Shown here: piece by piece, positions 1-11,614 of the stretch
Layout: every line of letters starts with the position of its first letter
How positions within the stretch are numbered: position 1 is the first letter of the stretch
Source: Metallyticus violacea
Taxonomy: Eukaryota > Arthropoda > Insecta > Mantodea > Metallyticidae
Assembly: GCA_030762175.1 (NCBI GenBank)
Contig: CM060843.1
Coordinates: forward strand, 114,977,369-115,041,368
Reading direction: 5' to 3'
Length of the DNA stretch: 64,000 bases
Position numbers and translations under genes: made by a program
Notes under the pieces: model-generated
Databases searched by the model: none
Told to the model about the DNA's origin: nothing
Seen by the model: the letters and a program-made list of their open reading frames with translations, nothing else

Positions 1-1100
1 GAAAATCGCCATAAAACTGAGCGGTGCAAAAGTAGGGGAGAACTTAGGCCGATAACTTTTCAAGGAAGAAGCTAATGACGTCATTTTAATATTTACGAGA
101 TGTAAGTCATATAGGCATTATTAGCCAATCAGGAAAATAAGAACCGGAGGAAAAATATTATGCTACAGTAACGCGATGTTGAGAGATGATGTTCCCAGAT
201 TTTTCTTAAATCGTATTTTAAAAGAATAAAGATACTGTAGGCAGACCGAAGGACCACATAATTTAATTAAGCTTGTGATTTTGGGGTCCAGCATCAGAAC
301 TCAGGGAGAGATCAGCTCTAAGGCAAGTCATTATTTAGTTCAGTTCTCAGGGAGAGTATTCAGTATCCAATTCAGCTCAATTTGCAGCGTGAGAGTTTAG
401 CGTTAGTTTATTGTTTAGTATCAGTTTTTAGTGTCAGTGATCAGGCATTCTATGTCAGTAATTCGAGTCTGTGAAGTTTAAAACTGTAACGAAATTATTT
501 TGGACAAAGTTTTATAAAAAGTTGTGCTTAGACTGGAGTCAGGAGATTTATCTACTGTGTTGATGAGTCAAAGCCTCAGTATAGGAGCGCTATAGAAAGT
601 GTTATTACTAGTTGGTTACAGTATTAATATTAACGCCCTCATCATTGTCAGTTTGAGTCGTGAATTTTTGTATTGACGGTAAACGAACAGTACCTCACAT
701 AAAGTGCCGCCGCCGAAACATCTCGGGTGACGTCATAAGGGGAACCATAATGTTATGAGAAAGTGACATACAGAGCGTATCAAATTCTCCAGGCAGTAAC
801 CGAGTCTTCTTTCAACACAATAGGCAGTAAACAATGAAGTGCAGCTCATCACGCAATACAGCAAATCCATCGTCAACATCCTGGTATTATCCCCTTCCCT
901 GTTATCTACGGATAACTAGAATTCCAGCTAGAAGAGTCTCACCGGAGCAACTGTAAGACAGCGGTGAACTATCACCGAGGAAGAAGAAAAGATCACCCTT
1001 GAGATAAGAACCATCAAGTAATCAATCACAAATATATTAATCATTCAAAATATTCTTCTTCAGAATTTACAATTAAGTTTTAATTAAAATAATTAAAGCT
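1..1100. other. AT-rich non-coding DNA; promoter- or LTR-leader-like features
   Basis: No convincing coding frame is present. The stretch contains two palindromic TGACGTCA (CRE-type) octamers, at 76-83 and 728-735, a CCAAT motif near 125, and a short repeated phrase CTCAGGGAGAG near 301 and 346. Such a mix is seen in retroelement leaders and in promoters, but I see no primer-binding site, paired LTR or adjacent gene to decide. It could equally be chance in intergenic DNA. Confidence 0.25.
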
Positions 1101-1178
1101 CTATAATCTCAATTATTAGAACCTGGGACCTTCCGAGCAGAAACCTGCAATTATTACACTAAGGAGGCAGTACTCGAG
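1101..1178 (-). repeat. Degraded tRNA-derived SINE head
   Basis: Read on the minus strand, the segment shows an A-box-like stretch (CCTTAGTGTAATAATTGC) followed by a B-box-like stretch (GGTCCCAGGTTCTAATA), spaced as in tRNA-derived SINEs. It does not fold into a proper tRNA: the B box has lost its CGAAT core and no acceptor stem is visible. It differs from the abundant SINE family elsewhere in the window. The tail is not recognisable. Confidence 0.45.
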
Positions 1179-1748
1179 AACAATTGTAAGCTTAATTTCA
1201 TATTTTTCATGTTCTTTTATGCTACAAACATTCCTCCCTTATGCGTTGTATTACGTTTCGACTATTAGGTGTACTGCACTTTTGAATGTTGGTATTTGAA
1301 TCCCTTCCTGCTCAGATATTTTGTTAATCCTGTAAACTTTATTTTTTCTCTGTGCTATGCTAATATATCAATGCAACACACTGCACTAAAATTTACTTCT
1401 TTAGTATCTAAACTAAGATCAAATGCGCACCAAAAGCCTGTAAGCACATAATATCAGAAAGACTTAACTATATAAATCTATTTGGCTAATGATTTATAAT
1501 GACAGAAATGATGCTTGTTCTCCTAACAGCAATTTGACTGCGTGAAACCATCAGAGAGGTAACTAACTGTCTTATTATTTTGATAAACTGCTGGCTAGAT
1601 CTTAGCCCAGAGCTACGAACACTAGCAAAATATAACTCTAGATATGAGTTTTATTCATTTGGGTAGTCCTTTAATGTTAATTTAAGATGGGTTTTATTTT
1701 AATCCTGGATTTTAAGAGAACTTCAGAGTAGCGTTTCTTAACCATTGC

Positions 1749-1749
<1 letters not shown>

Positions 1750-1793
<44 letters not shown>
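1750..1793. repeat. (AAT)n microsatellite
   Basis: About 14 uninterrupted AAT/TAA units, visible directly. Related trinucleotide tracts occur at 15330-15377 and 17440-17488. Confidence 0.95.
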
Positions 1794-2047
1794 CAAACGA
1801 CTATTTAGACCATTATATTATGCTTGTAGAATAAGCTGCTTCTCTTTGTTAAGCAGGGTTTAGTTTTAAGTTACGGGATCGAAGCGAAATATTGACTAAT
1901 TCCAAATAAAAGTACAACGTGGCTAAATGCTCTCGGCTCACCACTCTAAGTATGCTATATAAAGAACTACAAGTTTACCGCTTAATAGAGCGCTACATAC
2001 ACCAAAAGTTGGCATCCTTAGTAAACTGAGAAATAGCGCATCACTGT

Positions 2048-2335
2048 TTAGAATCGGATTAACTGGAATTCAAACAAGTTTCTAAACGCATCCGGTGCGA
2101 AGCTCTCGCAAGTGTGTGAGCCTGAGCGGACCGTTGCGAAATCCCTTGTGTACAATGGCGTGCAGACTTCAGTTAGAAAGAAACTTTGCCCGTTTTCTAC
2201 CGTCCTTTCTACTTCATCCGCACTCATTTCCTTGCCTGCTATCTGCCAGGGACTATCAAAAGTCTGCCCCAGGCAGTCGCGCCAAAGCGATAACTCCCAA
2301 CTTTGTTCTGTCCTCAACCAGTCGCAGCCACACAT
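2048..2335 (-). other. GC-richer, multi-frame-open patch; unrecognised, possibly coding
   Basis: About 290 bases are clearly richer in GC than the surroundings and are open in one minus frame (95 residues) and in two plus frames (84 and 92 residues). Low stop density in several frames is what raised GC produces by itself, so openness is weak evidence. The minus frame has a plausible composition, rich in Asp, Glu, Trp and Cys, but I recognise no family. It could be an exon, a processed pseudogene or an old repeat. There is no clear splice-site pair or poly(A) tract. Confidence 0.2.
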
Positions 2336-2393
2336 TCCCGTACGGATAAATGAATGTTTGGCACTTAGGCCTAGTAGTCTTTATGTTTAAGAT

Positions 2394-2754
2394 GCTTTTC
2401 TTCTGCTCGGTTATCTCCTTTTATGGAGGTGCTTTTTGTTAGTGGAGCTCTATAATTAGAATGTCTTAGTCCGTGCTATCACCTACGGGTGCAATACTGT
2501 GAATAACGCCCTTTACTTTTCTTTGTACTCTTTCGCATATTCATCTATAAACATTCCTTGTACTAAGGTCTGCAACTGTATGGCAGGTTTCTTAATTCAT
2601 TAATTAATGATTCAATTCTAGTTATCGGTGTTTGTAACCGTTTTTATTACGTTAGTCTAATTTATGATTACACAAAATATACTGCTGTTCTCTATATTTA
2701 TTTCCAATTGTCTCAAAGTCACACTATTTTATACCGTAGTCCTCCTCAGCATCT
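2394..2754. other. AT-rich intergenic DNA
   Basis: I see no gene, RNA or recognisable repeat here. The stretch is AT-rich with frequent stops in all frames. Confidence 0.5.
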
Positions 2755-3470
2755 TTAAACCAAACCGACCAGTCCCGTGTGCTTATCCCAAACTGTAGAA
2801 GTATTCACAAAACGAAGGTGTATTCCTCAATTCTTTAGTTATATGATTTTTTTTTTCAATAACTGCGGTTGCCTTTCCTAACATCATCGATTCTCTCGGA
2901 AGTTGGAATTTATGCGGGACCGAAGAGATGAAAATCAGAAAGTGCAATATCCGGTCTGTAGGAAGGATGAGGAAGAACAGAACACAAAATTTGAATAATC
3001 TATCCCTGTAAACGTTGACTTGCGACTTTCCACTGTCGTGAACAAGAAAAATACAAGAACTTTGGTCACATATTTTGAGGATATATGCTTGGAATCCATT
3101 TCTTAAACTTTCTATAAATCCTAATATATATTTTGGTTACGGCTTTTGAGTTATTTTCTTAAATTGCTATTTTTGAACAGTTTTATAATGCCACAAAGTA
3201 CAATATTTTTTTTGGTTTGTCTTTACTTTAGATCAAAGTAATTCGCTTTTATCTCCTGTTACAATGCTGGACAAGAATGCGTGGTAATGAGCAAGTAACT
3301 CTGATTCTCTAGTAAACGCAGTTAGACTTTGAGGAATTTATTTAGCACAAATCTTTAAATGTAATCTAACTGATGGATAATTTTGTTGATATTGGCGAAA
3401 GATACAGAAAGTGGAACAGTGAATTTTGGTTATTTGCCAATCGTCCCGAACAGGAATCGCGGCACGTTCC
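2755..3470 (-). pseudogene. Decayed mariner-family transposase
   Basis: Mariner transposases cut and paste DNA between terminal inverted repeats using a D,D34D catalytic triad. On the minus strand three family landmarks appear in order. Near 3340-3375 is LHLKICAK, the segment after the second helix-turn-helix (usual form RKICARWVPH), followed by a stop. At about 3250-3283 is FLSSIVTGDK, the first catalytic Asp block. At about 2905-2975 is PDIALSDFHLFGP, equivalent to SPDLAPSDFHLFGPLK with the third Asp. Frameshifts and stops separate them, and the first block has Lys where Glu is usual. The spacing is somewhat short, suggesting deletion. The open frame at 3338-3652 overlaps the N-terminal part. 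No terminal repeats were found. The landmarks resemble those of the remnant at 9720-11530. Confidence 0.8.
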
Positions 3471-3659
3471 GTCGTTGCAGATGACTGCGGTATGCGGCAC
3501 CCGGAGTACGGATTGATGTACCATGAGATTGTCTTAATCTTCTTCTTATGATGAAAACCTTTTCGACCAGCGACAAAGGTTTTTCCACCGCCATAATTTC
3601 CACAGATTTTTCTTAAAATCTTCTGAGCTTTGGTAATCATCCAATTTTTCATAAAAATT

Positions 3660-4170
3660 GGTGAAATTCAGCTAACTTTATCATTGCCACTTAGTGGAAC
3701 ATATAACATGCTTGAGCTACTGTGTGAAGATTCAAGAATATTAAATACCCTGGTAATGATTCACTTCAATAATAACAACAACAAAAATTTTATATTCAAA
3801 GATATTGTTCGTAACGTATTATATTAATTTCCTAAGATGACTGGTCGTCAAAAGAAAACATTGACTTATTTATTAAACGCCCTTGGTATTATTTACACAC
3901 ATTTTCCTTGAGAGAAAGTCCAGAGCTTCATTTTCATCTGTATAGAGGGACATACTAAGAAAAGCCATATTTTTATCAGTTTTCTCTACATAGGTTTCGC
4001 CACAGAACAGTTTATCACCGAAAAAAATAAGAGTTTTATTGCACAAAATTTATTAGCAGAGAATTCAATTACTTGAGACCTTCACTCATTAATTTCTGCA
4101 CTCATAAAACCGAGCAAAAGTTATTTGCATAGTCGGATTTCGCATAGCTCACTGGACTAAATATTAAACC
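3660..4170. other. AT-rich intergenic DNA
   Basis: No recognisable gene or repeat; stops are frequent in all frames. Confidence 0.5.
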
Positions 4171-5590
4171 TTGAAAGGGAAAATATCGTATTTAAGACCC
4201 TAAACACAATATTATTTTAATAATTCATTTTCACATGTTTGTATATTACTATAATGCGCAATATAAAGCCACAAACATTTAATAGTAATAACTATTTAGC
4301 TATATTATTTTGAGAAATTCATTTACGTGTGTTATTACGTAAGATAAAGGATATAGTTTTTGATTTCAAACTCAAAACATTCATGGATAATATGTTTTTA
4401 ATTATGTTAATTTAATGAGTTCATTTTTTATGTTTTTATATTAGATAAAGGATATAATGCTTAATGTAAAGCCACAAACATTTGATAGTAATAGGTATTT
4501 AGCTATGGTAATTTAAGAAGTTCATTTACGTATGCAATACGTAATATAAAGGTCATTATATTTAATTTAAAACTCCAAACTTTCGTAGATAATGTTTTTA
4601 GCCATATAAATTTAATAAGTTCATTTGCACGTGTTTTAATGTTAGGTAATGGATTTAATTTTCAATTCAAATTCGTTGACAGTACGTTTTAAACGGTATA
4701 AATCTAGCAAGCTTATTTGTAAAAAAATTAATTTATCAGGTAAAGCCTATTACAATGCATGCCTTAATGTTTGTTTGTTGGCCTTTAAGACAATATTTAT
4801 AATATAAAATTGGAACGATTTAAAGAAACACATGCATAGCCAAGAATACGAAAAAATTAAAACTACAGATAAGAAAATACTAAGTGAATCAACCAATGGC
4901 AAGCGTAACTACATTAATAATGTGTATCAAGAATGAAACACGACACATACAATTTTAATGTGACTAAACAGAAACGAACGAATTTCATTCGCTCAGTATA
5001 CGTATATTGAAAAAATAATGCATTGTAACGTATAGTATTATTACAATACTATTGTAATAGGTGGCGGTTTTAATCTTAACATTTGTTAGTTACGTGTTGG
5101 ATTCGGTCGAGAGAAGTCGTGTTTTAAATTCCATTCGCAGAAATCGTGGTTCTTACTCCGTATAAAGAAACAGTATTTAACATTACATAAAGAGAAGCTG
5201 CAATTAATATTTCGTGGAATAAATCACAAAATTATTTGTGGTAAAATGATCAGCCTTACAAGTGTGAATTAATATCCATATACAGTTTTAGGGAGAGAAA
5301 CACACATTATAACACGTCTCTCTGGTATTCAATCTGCATATAATTAAATACTCAGAGCATATCGTAATTAGAAAAAAGTGTACTGTTGTGGTAATACAAA
5401 ACATTAATAAACTCCGTAGATTTCTATCCGAGGTGATTTTGTTATAAATAAAATCACACTCCTTACACCCCAGAAACATCAATCTGAAAATCCAGCTACA
5501 TTGCCAAACCCTGAAATAGTAGAGCATATTGTAGTGGAGTTAGTTACGTCAACGTCTTCGACGATAGGCATCCACATCGAAGGTGATGCA
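4171..5590 (+). repeat. Long repeat copy A with internal ~100-bp array; LTR-like candidate
   Basis: This is the direct-orientation copy of a ~1.4-kb repeat whose other copy lies inverted at 58000-59446. The first ~570 bases hold several diverged ~100-bp sub-repeats, partly arranged as ~200-bp dimers (about 4276 against 4478). Each carries phrases such as CAAACATTTGATAGTAAT, TTCATTTACGT and AGATAAAGGATATAATG. The remainder is unique within the copy and includes an 8-bp perfect inverted repeat with a 5-base loop at 5032-5052. Both copies share blocks such as CATAGCCAAGAATA, GAATTTCATTCGCT and TGTGGTAATACAAAACATTA. The only open frame (minus, 5288-5527) is not shared intact and is probably chance. 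In copy B the downstream edge touches primer-binding-site-like sequence, which suggests an LTR. Confidence 0.85.
5032..5052. repeat. Short hairpin conserved in both long-repeat copies
   Basis: ATAGTATT and AATACTAT form a perfect 8-bp inverted repeat around a 5-base spacer. The equivalent site in copy B (58497-58519) keeps the same arms, one base longer, with a different loop. Retained arms with a changed loop hint that pairing matters, but two copies are a small sample. Confidence 0.7.
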
Positions 5591-5594
5591 GTTA

Positions 5595-8500
5595 ATTTCC
5601 TTGATCAAAATGTAAATTAACAACCAGAAAAGATTCTTTAATGGAAGTGTTCACAGTCCTTTACCAGCCGAAATAAAAATCATAGTAAGCCTTATATCAG
5701 CTCTGAATAAATTTTTCAACATATGCATCTCTCGAAAACATGTATGCATTGGATCTCTTTTACAGTTGTTTGAACTTTTTTCAACAAACTGCCAACTTAT
5801 TTTTATTTCTCTTGCGGCATTTCAGGACCCAAACTAATTTTCATACCGTTCCCATGAGATTTAGACCGGGCCATTTAATTGGTACATGTTCAACAATCTA
5901 TAGACATGAATAGCTTTTAAATAGTTTCTCGGGGGCGTCTTTGTGTAAAATACATATAGGTCTTCTTTTTGGCAAGAAGAAAATTTCTTTCAAGTAGGTT
6001 TGAAGAGCGCATTGAAGAAACCGAAGACAACGACTCGCCAAATACTGAAAAAGTGCTCATAGACCTAGTGATCCTTTGTTGTTTCTGTTCAAATATTACT
6101 CTCTGTATATAGAACAGTTTGACCAATGTGTATTAACGTCCGGATAAGGATGAGAACCTCTACTATTTTAGGAAATGTTGAAACAGTAATTGCTGGCTTC
6201 ATCCCCTTAATAACTTACAAAGCTCTCGCTTATTTTTACTGCAGCAGCCACATTAAGATGTAGATTTTAAGACATTGTGAATTACTACACTGTGACTTCA
6301 AAACTGAGGTTCCTTTGTTTGAAATATAAACGAATAAATACGGAAAAATAGTTTAAAGAGCAAACAAACAACTAAACAGGTCGTGCTGTTAGATACACAA
6401 CAAAAAATATGCAGATAGATAACGTTATATTATATCAGCTGTACAAAAACAACTGCATACCATTTGCTTCAGCACCTATACTTATTCGCTAAGAACGAGG
6501 TTAATTTTCCCTACGCCGTAAAAAATATGAGTCCAATAAAATATTTAAAACTGTATTTATAAAACGACTTCTGTACCTATTAATTCCTCAAAGACACTGT
6601 AAAAAAGAACCCACGAACACTTTAACCGATTTATTCTAAAGAAACGTACAAGATAAAGTATAGTTCCTTATCTTATCTATACACTCTGCCGTTATTGCGT
6701 GTTTTCCAATCGATGTATTTGCCTTTCCTTCTTCCTCTTTCCTTTCGTAGCTACCTCAGCATGGTGTGATAAATGTGTTGGTTAGCTATAAACTTTCGGC
6801 TCTTCAATTCTAAGTTGTTAGGTCCGGGGTCTTCTTCATAATCTGCACACAGTGGCCAAGGTAGAACTGTATCTTTAAAATATTACATATTACATTTTAC
6901 ATGTTCAATGTATTGTTATATATTGGCTTGAGATTCCGTAATTGTGCTCTCCAAGAAAGATGTAGTTTAAAGCTAATGTACTATGTCATGGTAATAGAAG
7001 GCACAGCATTGAAAAATGTTTTCTTTGATAGAGTAGGAGATTTTATCATATGCTTGCAGATTAATATTTGTTTCACAATAATTTTATTAATCACTATCTG
7101 GTAAATATGGCAAAAATATGAAGATTTATAGCTAAAAATTAAAAGATTGAATGCTAGGAATTTATATTTTAACGTTTTTATAATATTTTCAATAATGCAT
7201 TTATGATATACATTCTTTTGATATTTTATATCAATTGCATGCTAAAGTTTTTTATTGCTCTAACACACTTTGTTGTTATTTTAAAACTAAAATAATCTTT
7301 ATAATTAATTAATTATCAAAACTTGATGAATTATTCTCCTTCCCCCGTACTACAGAGTTACCTTACCATAACCATTTGCTGGGATTTTCTTATAGCATAC
7401 TCCCAAAGCTAAAATTTGCTGAACAAAGGTTATTAAAACTTGGGACAACATGGAGAAATGTATTAAAATAAGGTTTGTAGTCATACAGTATAGAATTAAT
7501 TAAATTGATCCTGTCAAAAGACATTTCTCCTCTTTCATCAAATAAATTTCATCATTACATTGGAGATCTCCACTGGTTTTAAAACCCCAAAAAATGTATT
7601 TTTATGATTTTAAAAATTAATATACACCCTATCTGCGAAAGTTCTCAAAGATTATATATATATAATGAAATATATGAATATGTTTACTTTAACTCTTCAT
7701 TGCATGAGAATTAAAATTTAAAAAGCACGACATTCGTTCTAAATATTGCGAGAAATTTCAAATTTTAAGGACTTGTGTTTTTATTTTGGAGCATAACTAC
7801 TAATATACCCGATTTATCACCTCTAGATTCAAGAGCAAGTGCAGAGATTCTTGTACACGAACCCAGTTGACACAAGACACGAAGTAATTGAGCGAATATT
7901 CGCTGTTTTTGATCAAATGCTACAATGTTGAAATATTTGCTGTATGGTGCAATCAATATGATACAGGTATGCGTTCTATGATGCGGGTATAACTTGAAAA
8001 CATTACGGCGATTCAGGGCCACGTAATATGTATTATATTTTAATCAATATGAGATTCGCCAACCATCCTGATATAAAACTTCGTTTAATTTCTTTGAAGG
8101 TAATGCGACAAGAGATTTGCAAATGCTGAGGCCCGAATCTCACCCCTGTAAATATGGCTTTTTCAAGCCCTCCACTCCGTTTGTGTAGGAATTGTGCTAT
8201 CTTCTGATTTATCACCTGCAATGGCGATGTTGGGAATAGAACTACCGCAATCACATCTCCAGAGTACAACCGTTCGCTATGTCCCGCAAAGCATGATGGT
8301 AGCTGTCTATGCCATGCCCCGTGCATTGCTAGCTGAGCTAAATTTGTACTGTGGTACTTGTTTGTCCTTTTTAAGGCCTGTAATTTGTTCCTTTATAGTT
8401 TTTTACATTTATATACTTTTCCCTCTACGTAAACCAATGATCTTCAGGATACGATAAACTGATAGCTTTTTGCCATTTAAATATTGTGCATTCTTCAGCA

Positions 8501-9715
8501 CTGTGCTTACAATATTATTGTTGTTATGTTTTAAGTGCTGGTTGTTTGTTAGACTCGTATGGTGTTTTTAGCAAAATTTAGTTATAATGTTATAATTTCC
8601 AAAAATTATAATAGGGATGTGCACGAGATAAACATTATTATAAATAATAAAATAACATTTTTCTATATAAGAAGTTAAAGCCAAAGAAACGGATCGAGAC
8701 AAAGCTACAACAAAGATAGCTGCAGTAGATGGTATGTTGGAATGAATAATTAAAGAATTCTGTTTTCATCAATGGTTCAAAGATTTGGCAGTGGTTTCAA
8801 TGCCCATGAAAATAGTAAGTGAGAAAATCTGTTGAGAGGTTACTCCATGGGTTTTGTTATAAGAGACAAACATTTGTTGAATAATTTTAAAACTTGTCAT
8901 TTCTTTGAGCGAAAATGTGTTTGGAATTGGATTACTTAGCAAAATTCAGTAATTCAGTAATAAATCATGTTAGAACCTGAAGCTATAAATTATTATACAT
9001 AAAAATATAAATTATATGTTTAATGCAATAAGTAAAGCTTTGCACTTTCAAAGTTTAAAATTTGTCAATTAGAATTTTACAGAACTTACATTTTATAAAT
9101 CATTTTACACACAGATTAGAAACAGAGTCTTGCATGGCTGAAAACGTTCCTCAATTTCGAAAGATGCTTGATATGACCAAAAGAGTGGGTTTCCTGGTAC
9201 GCGAGGTATCTGGTTATCTGCCAGGGCAGGCGGCTAAAAGAATAATAGCATAAAGCTCCGGTGTAGTATCTTTTTGTCATAAACTACACCCTCTTACAGG
9301 AACAGCAAGACTGATAGAGGTGAGTTTCCAAACTCGCTGTTACTAAAATAGAAAAAAACAAAGGAAACTCTAGATAAAACTACATGTACTTGCTCAGACA
9401 TTGAAATTCCAAGCAAGTCGTATTCAAGAAGTAAAGTAATTTGAATTATTCCGACATTAGCTTCATTTTATTACCTGGTGGAGAGAGAGTTAGTAGGTAA
9501 GTTGGAGATTCAGGTTTCCCTGTGGATTATTCAGTTTATATTTATGTAAATGCTTGAATGATTTTACTGAACTAGCTTTAGAAAATTCACGTAGTAATGA
9601 CATAATGCCTATGTTGCAGTAATGTTGACTTCGTATTGTCCATCTACCAGGAGCTTTCAATAATCCAAAAATGCATCACATATTTAATTTTAAAACCACT
9701 TGACTGATTCTCAAT
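5595..9715. other. AT-rich intergenic DNA, about 4.1 kb
   Basis: No family could be recognised. Short open frames occur, for example minus 5917-6126, plus 6901-7104, minus 7765-8022 and 8033-8326, and plus 8194-8457 and 9062-9253. None has recognisable motifs, and most lie in ordinary AT-rich sequence. The stretch around 7990-8340 has somewhat higher GC and is open on both strands, which may mark an old repeat. No RNA gene was seen. Confidence 0.5.
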
Positions 9716-9719
9716 TCTT

Positions 9720-9952
9720 CATCTATATCTTACGTAATAATCTCCTCTGTAGTTTGCTCAGCTATCTTCGTAGTTCCTCTATAACTGTCTCGTTATTGAC
9801 AAATTCCGAAGGTTGATTCTTATATAGGCCCAAGAGATGGGAATCAGAAGGTGCAAGATCGGAGTTGCAGGATGCAGGAGTTAAGTGGCTATATCTTGTA
9901 AGAATAATACACAGGAACCGTTTCTTCAACTTCTGAAGAGTTTTGACATATG
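9720..9952 (-). pseudogene. Mariner transposase C-terminal part, split by nested insertions
   Basis: The minus-strand frame (within 9762-9977) reads AYVKTLQKL, then SDLAPSDSHLLGLYKN, then an ETVIEELRR stretch. This matches the mariner C-terminus: helper helix, the SPDLAPSDYHLFGPLKN block with the third catalytic Asp, and the following EEVRR segment. His and Phe of the usual motif are replaced by Ser and Leu. It is cut at the edge of another transposon (9953-10701). The first catalytic block and upstream parts of a similar mariner lie further along the same strand at 11030-11530. I infer these are one element split by later insertions. Confidence 0.75.
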
Positions 9953-10701
9953 CCGAGGGTGCCAAAAATATATACACATTTCACAGTAGATATCTATTTA
10001 ACACATTTCAAAGTTGGACCGAAAAACAACAGTAATGTGCAGTATGATGTTCTGTAAACAATTGTGTGACTCACATTACGTTATGCTAGCGTTGCTATAG
10101 CAAAATGGAGCCAGATTATCGCTTGAACAGCGGAAAATAATTTTGAAGTGATATTGGAAAACCGAGAATGTTGTTGAAATTCAAAGGTAATGGAGACGTG
10201 TGTACAGAATAGAACCGCCAAGGCGAGTGTCAATCATCGTACCGTATGCGATGTTCACAAAGGCAGATCTGGGAGTCCTCGCACGGCAACCAGCCCCGGG
10301 TCTTCGACTATGGTTTTGGAACGTTTTCAGCATTCAGCTCAGAAATGTACAATGCAATGTGCACGTGAGACTAGGATGTAACTCCATTGAACTGCTACCT
10401 ATGGGGAACTCTTAAGGATTTTATATGCCGTAGAAAAACAGCTATATTGACAGCACTTCGGAAGGAAATTGAAACGGCATTTGCTGCGGACACTTTCGCA
10501 AACGTTGCTCAATCAGCAGTTCAACGTACTCAGAAGTGTGTCGACGCCGATGGTGGGCATTTTGAGCAACTGTTGTAACTGTAAAAGTCTAAGATGATTA
10601 GTACGCATCATTTTCTGTTTGTGTGAATTAAGTTATGTTATGTTATGTTATCACAGTTTTTTCTTTGCTTGAGGTGTGTATACATTTTTTGGCACCCTCT
10701 G
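9953..10701 (+). mobile_element. Internally deleted mariner-superfamily element with terminal inverted repeats
   Basis: The element is bounded by inverted repeats: GAGGGTGCCAAAAATATATA at 9955 and its near-complement ending in TTTTTTGGCACCCTC at about 10699. Inside, the N-terminal part of a transposase starts near 10104 with Met-Glu-Pro and a decayed helix-turn-helix of the type annotated as DUF4817, and runs to about 10380. The frame then jumps directly to the C-terminal end (about 10387-10578): YLWGTLKDFIC near the start and QKCVDADGGHFEQLL at the stop. The DDE catalytic core is missing, so the copy is about 750 bp instead of the roughly 1.3 kb expected of such elements, and is non-autonomous. 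A related, more deleted copy sits at 29206-29903. The element lies inside an older mariner remnant. Confidence 0.85.
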
Positions 10702-10721
10702 TATTTTATAGTTTACTAGTT

Positions 10722-10940
10722 TCATTTAAAAGCAAAATTGTCACGACCTAATTTTATTTCCTTTACCTTCGGAGTTGCTGCCAACACCATTGTTTTAAGG
10801 TTCCTCACTCTACAGAGCGCGGATCGTATCCTTGTTGGTCTGCTCTGTTGATTCTGTCTCTTCCTCTTTGCCTCTTGATTCTTTTCTAAAACTAACGAAC
10901 TATCTCCCTCAAGCAAAGCGTGTTTGTCACGTGTTGAGAT
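10722..10940 (-). other. Unrecognised basic open frame
   Basis: A minus-strand frame of about 70 codons is open just outside the terminal repeat of the neighbouring element. The product would be rich in Lys, Arg and Gln (for example NQEAKRKRQNQQSRP) and no family is recognised. It may be spacer from the older mariner interval or a remnant of something else. Chance is possible, since it is short. Confidence 0.15.
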
Positions 10941-11029
10941 TTTCGACCTACTTGAAAAATTTAAGATCTATTTTGAAATCATGACCAGCTAAAATAAATA
11001 GAGATTTCCCGGTTTTAGCAATATTTGGT

Positions 11030-11530
11030 TCAATCTGTGACAATATATAATGATAATTCACTTAGTGTCCCAGAAGAATGTGCTCATGACTTGAACGACT
11101 GAACATTTCTCCGTAGAATAATCATGCGATTTTTTTTTTTAGTTTCTATCTGGAAGTGGTGAATCCCATTACAGTGCTGAACAAGAAACCATCATTTCAC
11201 AACGATCAAACAACCCTAAATATTTTATAGTCATATGAATACTTATGATCGATATTTAAGCTTCTTGAATACTGTTTAATGTCCGTTTTTACTCTTGATA
11301 ATCTCAGGCGGTGGACACTGATGATATAACATATGAAATGATAAATTTTAAAAGAATTTCTATTTATTTTTCTCTCTTTGGAAAAAGCCACGGTAGGGAC
11401 TCCCGCTCACGAGTACCTGCCTTAAAGATAGTTAAGTTCCCAAGGGCTTGTTTAGCACACAATCTTTGAATACGCTAACAGATGGATAGTTGGTTAGTGT
11501 CAAATTGAACTGAAAGTGCTTTAGCTGCTA
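11030..11530 (-). pseudogene. Mariner transposase N-terminal and catalytic remnant with a nested SINE
   Basis: Minus-strand frames contain, in transposase order, a stretch ending RLCAKQALGN near 11445-11480 (the KICAKWVPHSL segment after the helix-turn-helix), then FLFSTVMG near 11165-11195 (the FLxxIVTGD block with the first catalytic Asp), then VMSTFFWDTK near 11080 (the KIMATVFWDxxG block before the second Asp). Frameshifts separate the pieces. A SINE copy at 11267-11432 interrupts the first two blocks. The C-terminal end appears at 9720-9952 on the same strand, beyond another inserted element. The same landmarks occur in the remnant at 2755-3470, so both may belong to one family. Confidence 0.65.
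11267..11432 (-). repeat. Degraded SINE copy 1 (tRNA-Ser/Leu-type family)
   Basis: On the minus strand the copy keeps TTAAGGCAGGTACTCGTGAG and GCGGGAG from the tRNA-like head. It has lost most of the middle and retains the 3' part: TCATTTCATATG, ATCAGTGTCCACCGCCTGAG and GTAAAAACGGACATTAAACA. The order and spacing match the full-length copy at 27517-27792. It is nested in mariner sequence. Confidence 0.8.
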
Positions 11531-11614
11531 ATTGCAAATCCAGTCGAGCCAATCCCCTTGGAGCAGCCCTCTCCAATCAGCGATTCAGTCGTACCTGAAT
11601 CTTCACCAAGAAGA

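Noticed and set aside
540..600. Second hammerhead candidate (TTGATGAGTC ... GAAAG)
   Set aside because: The first core base is wrong and no stem II pairs between the two parts.
5288..5527. 79-codon minus frame as a gene in the long repeat
   Set aside because: The frame is not kept open in the other copy and no domain is recognised.
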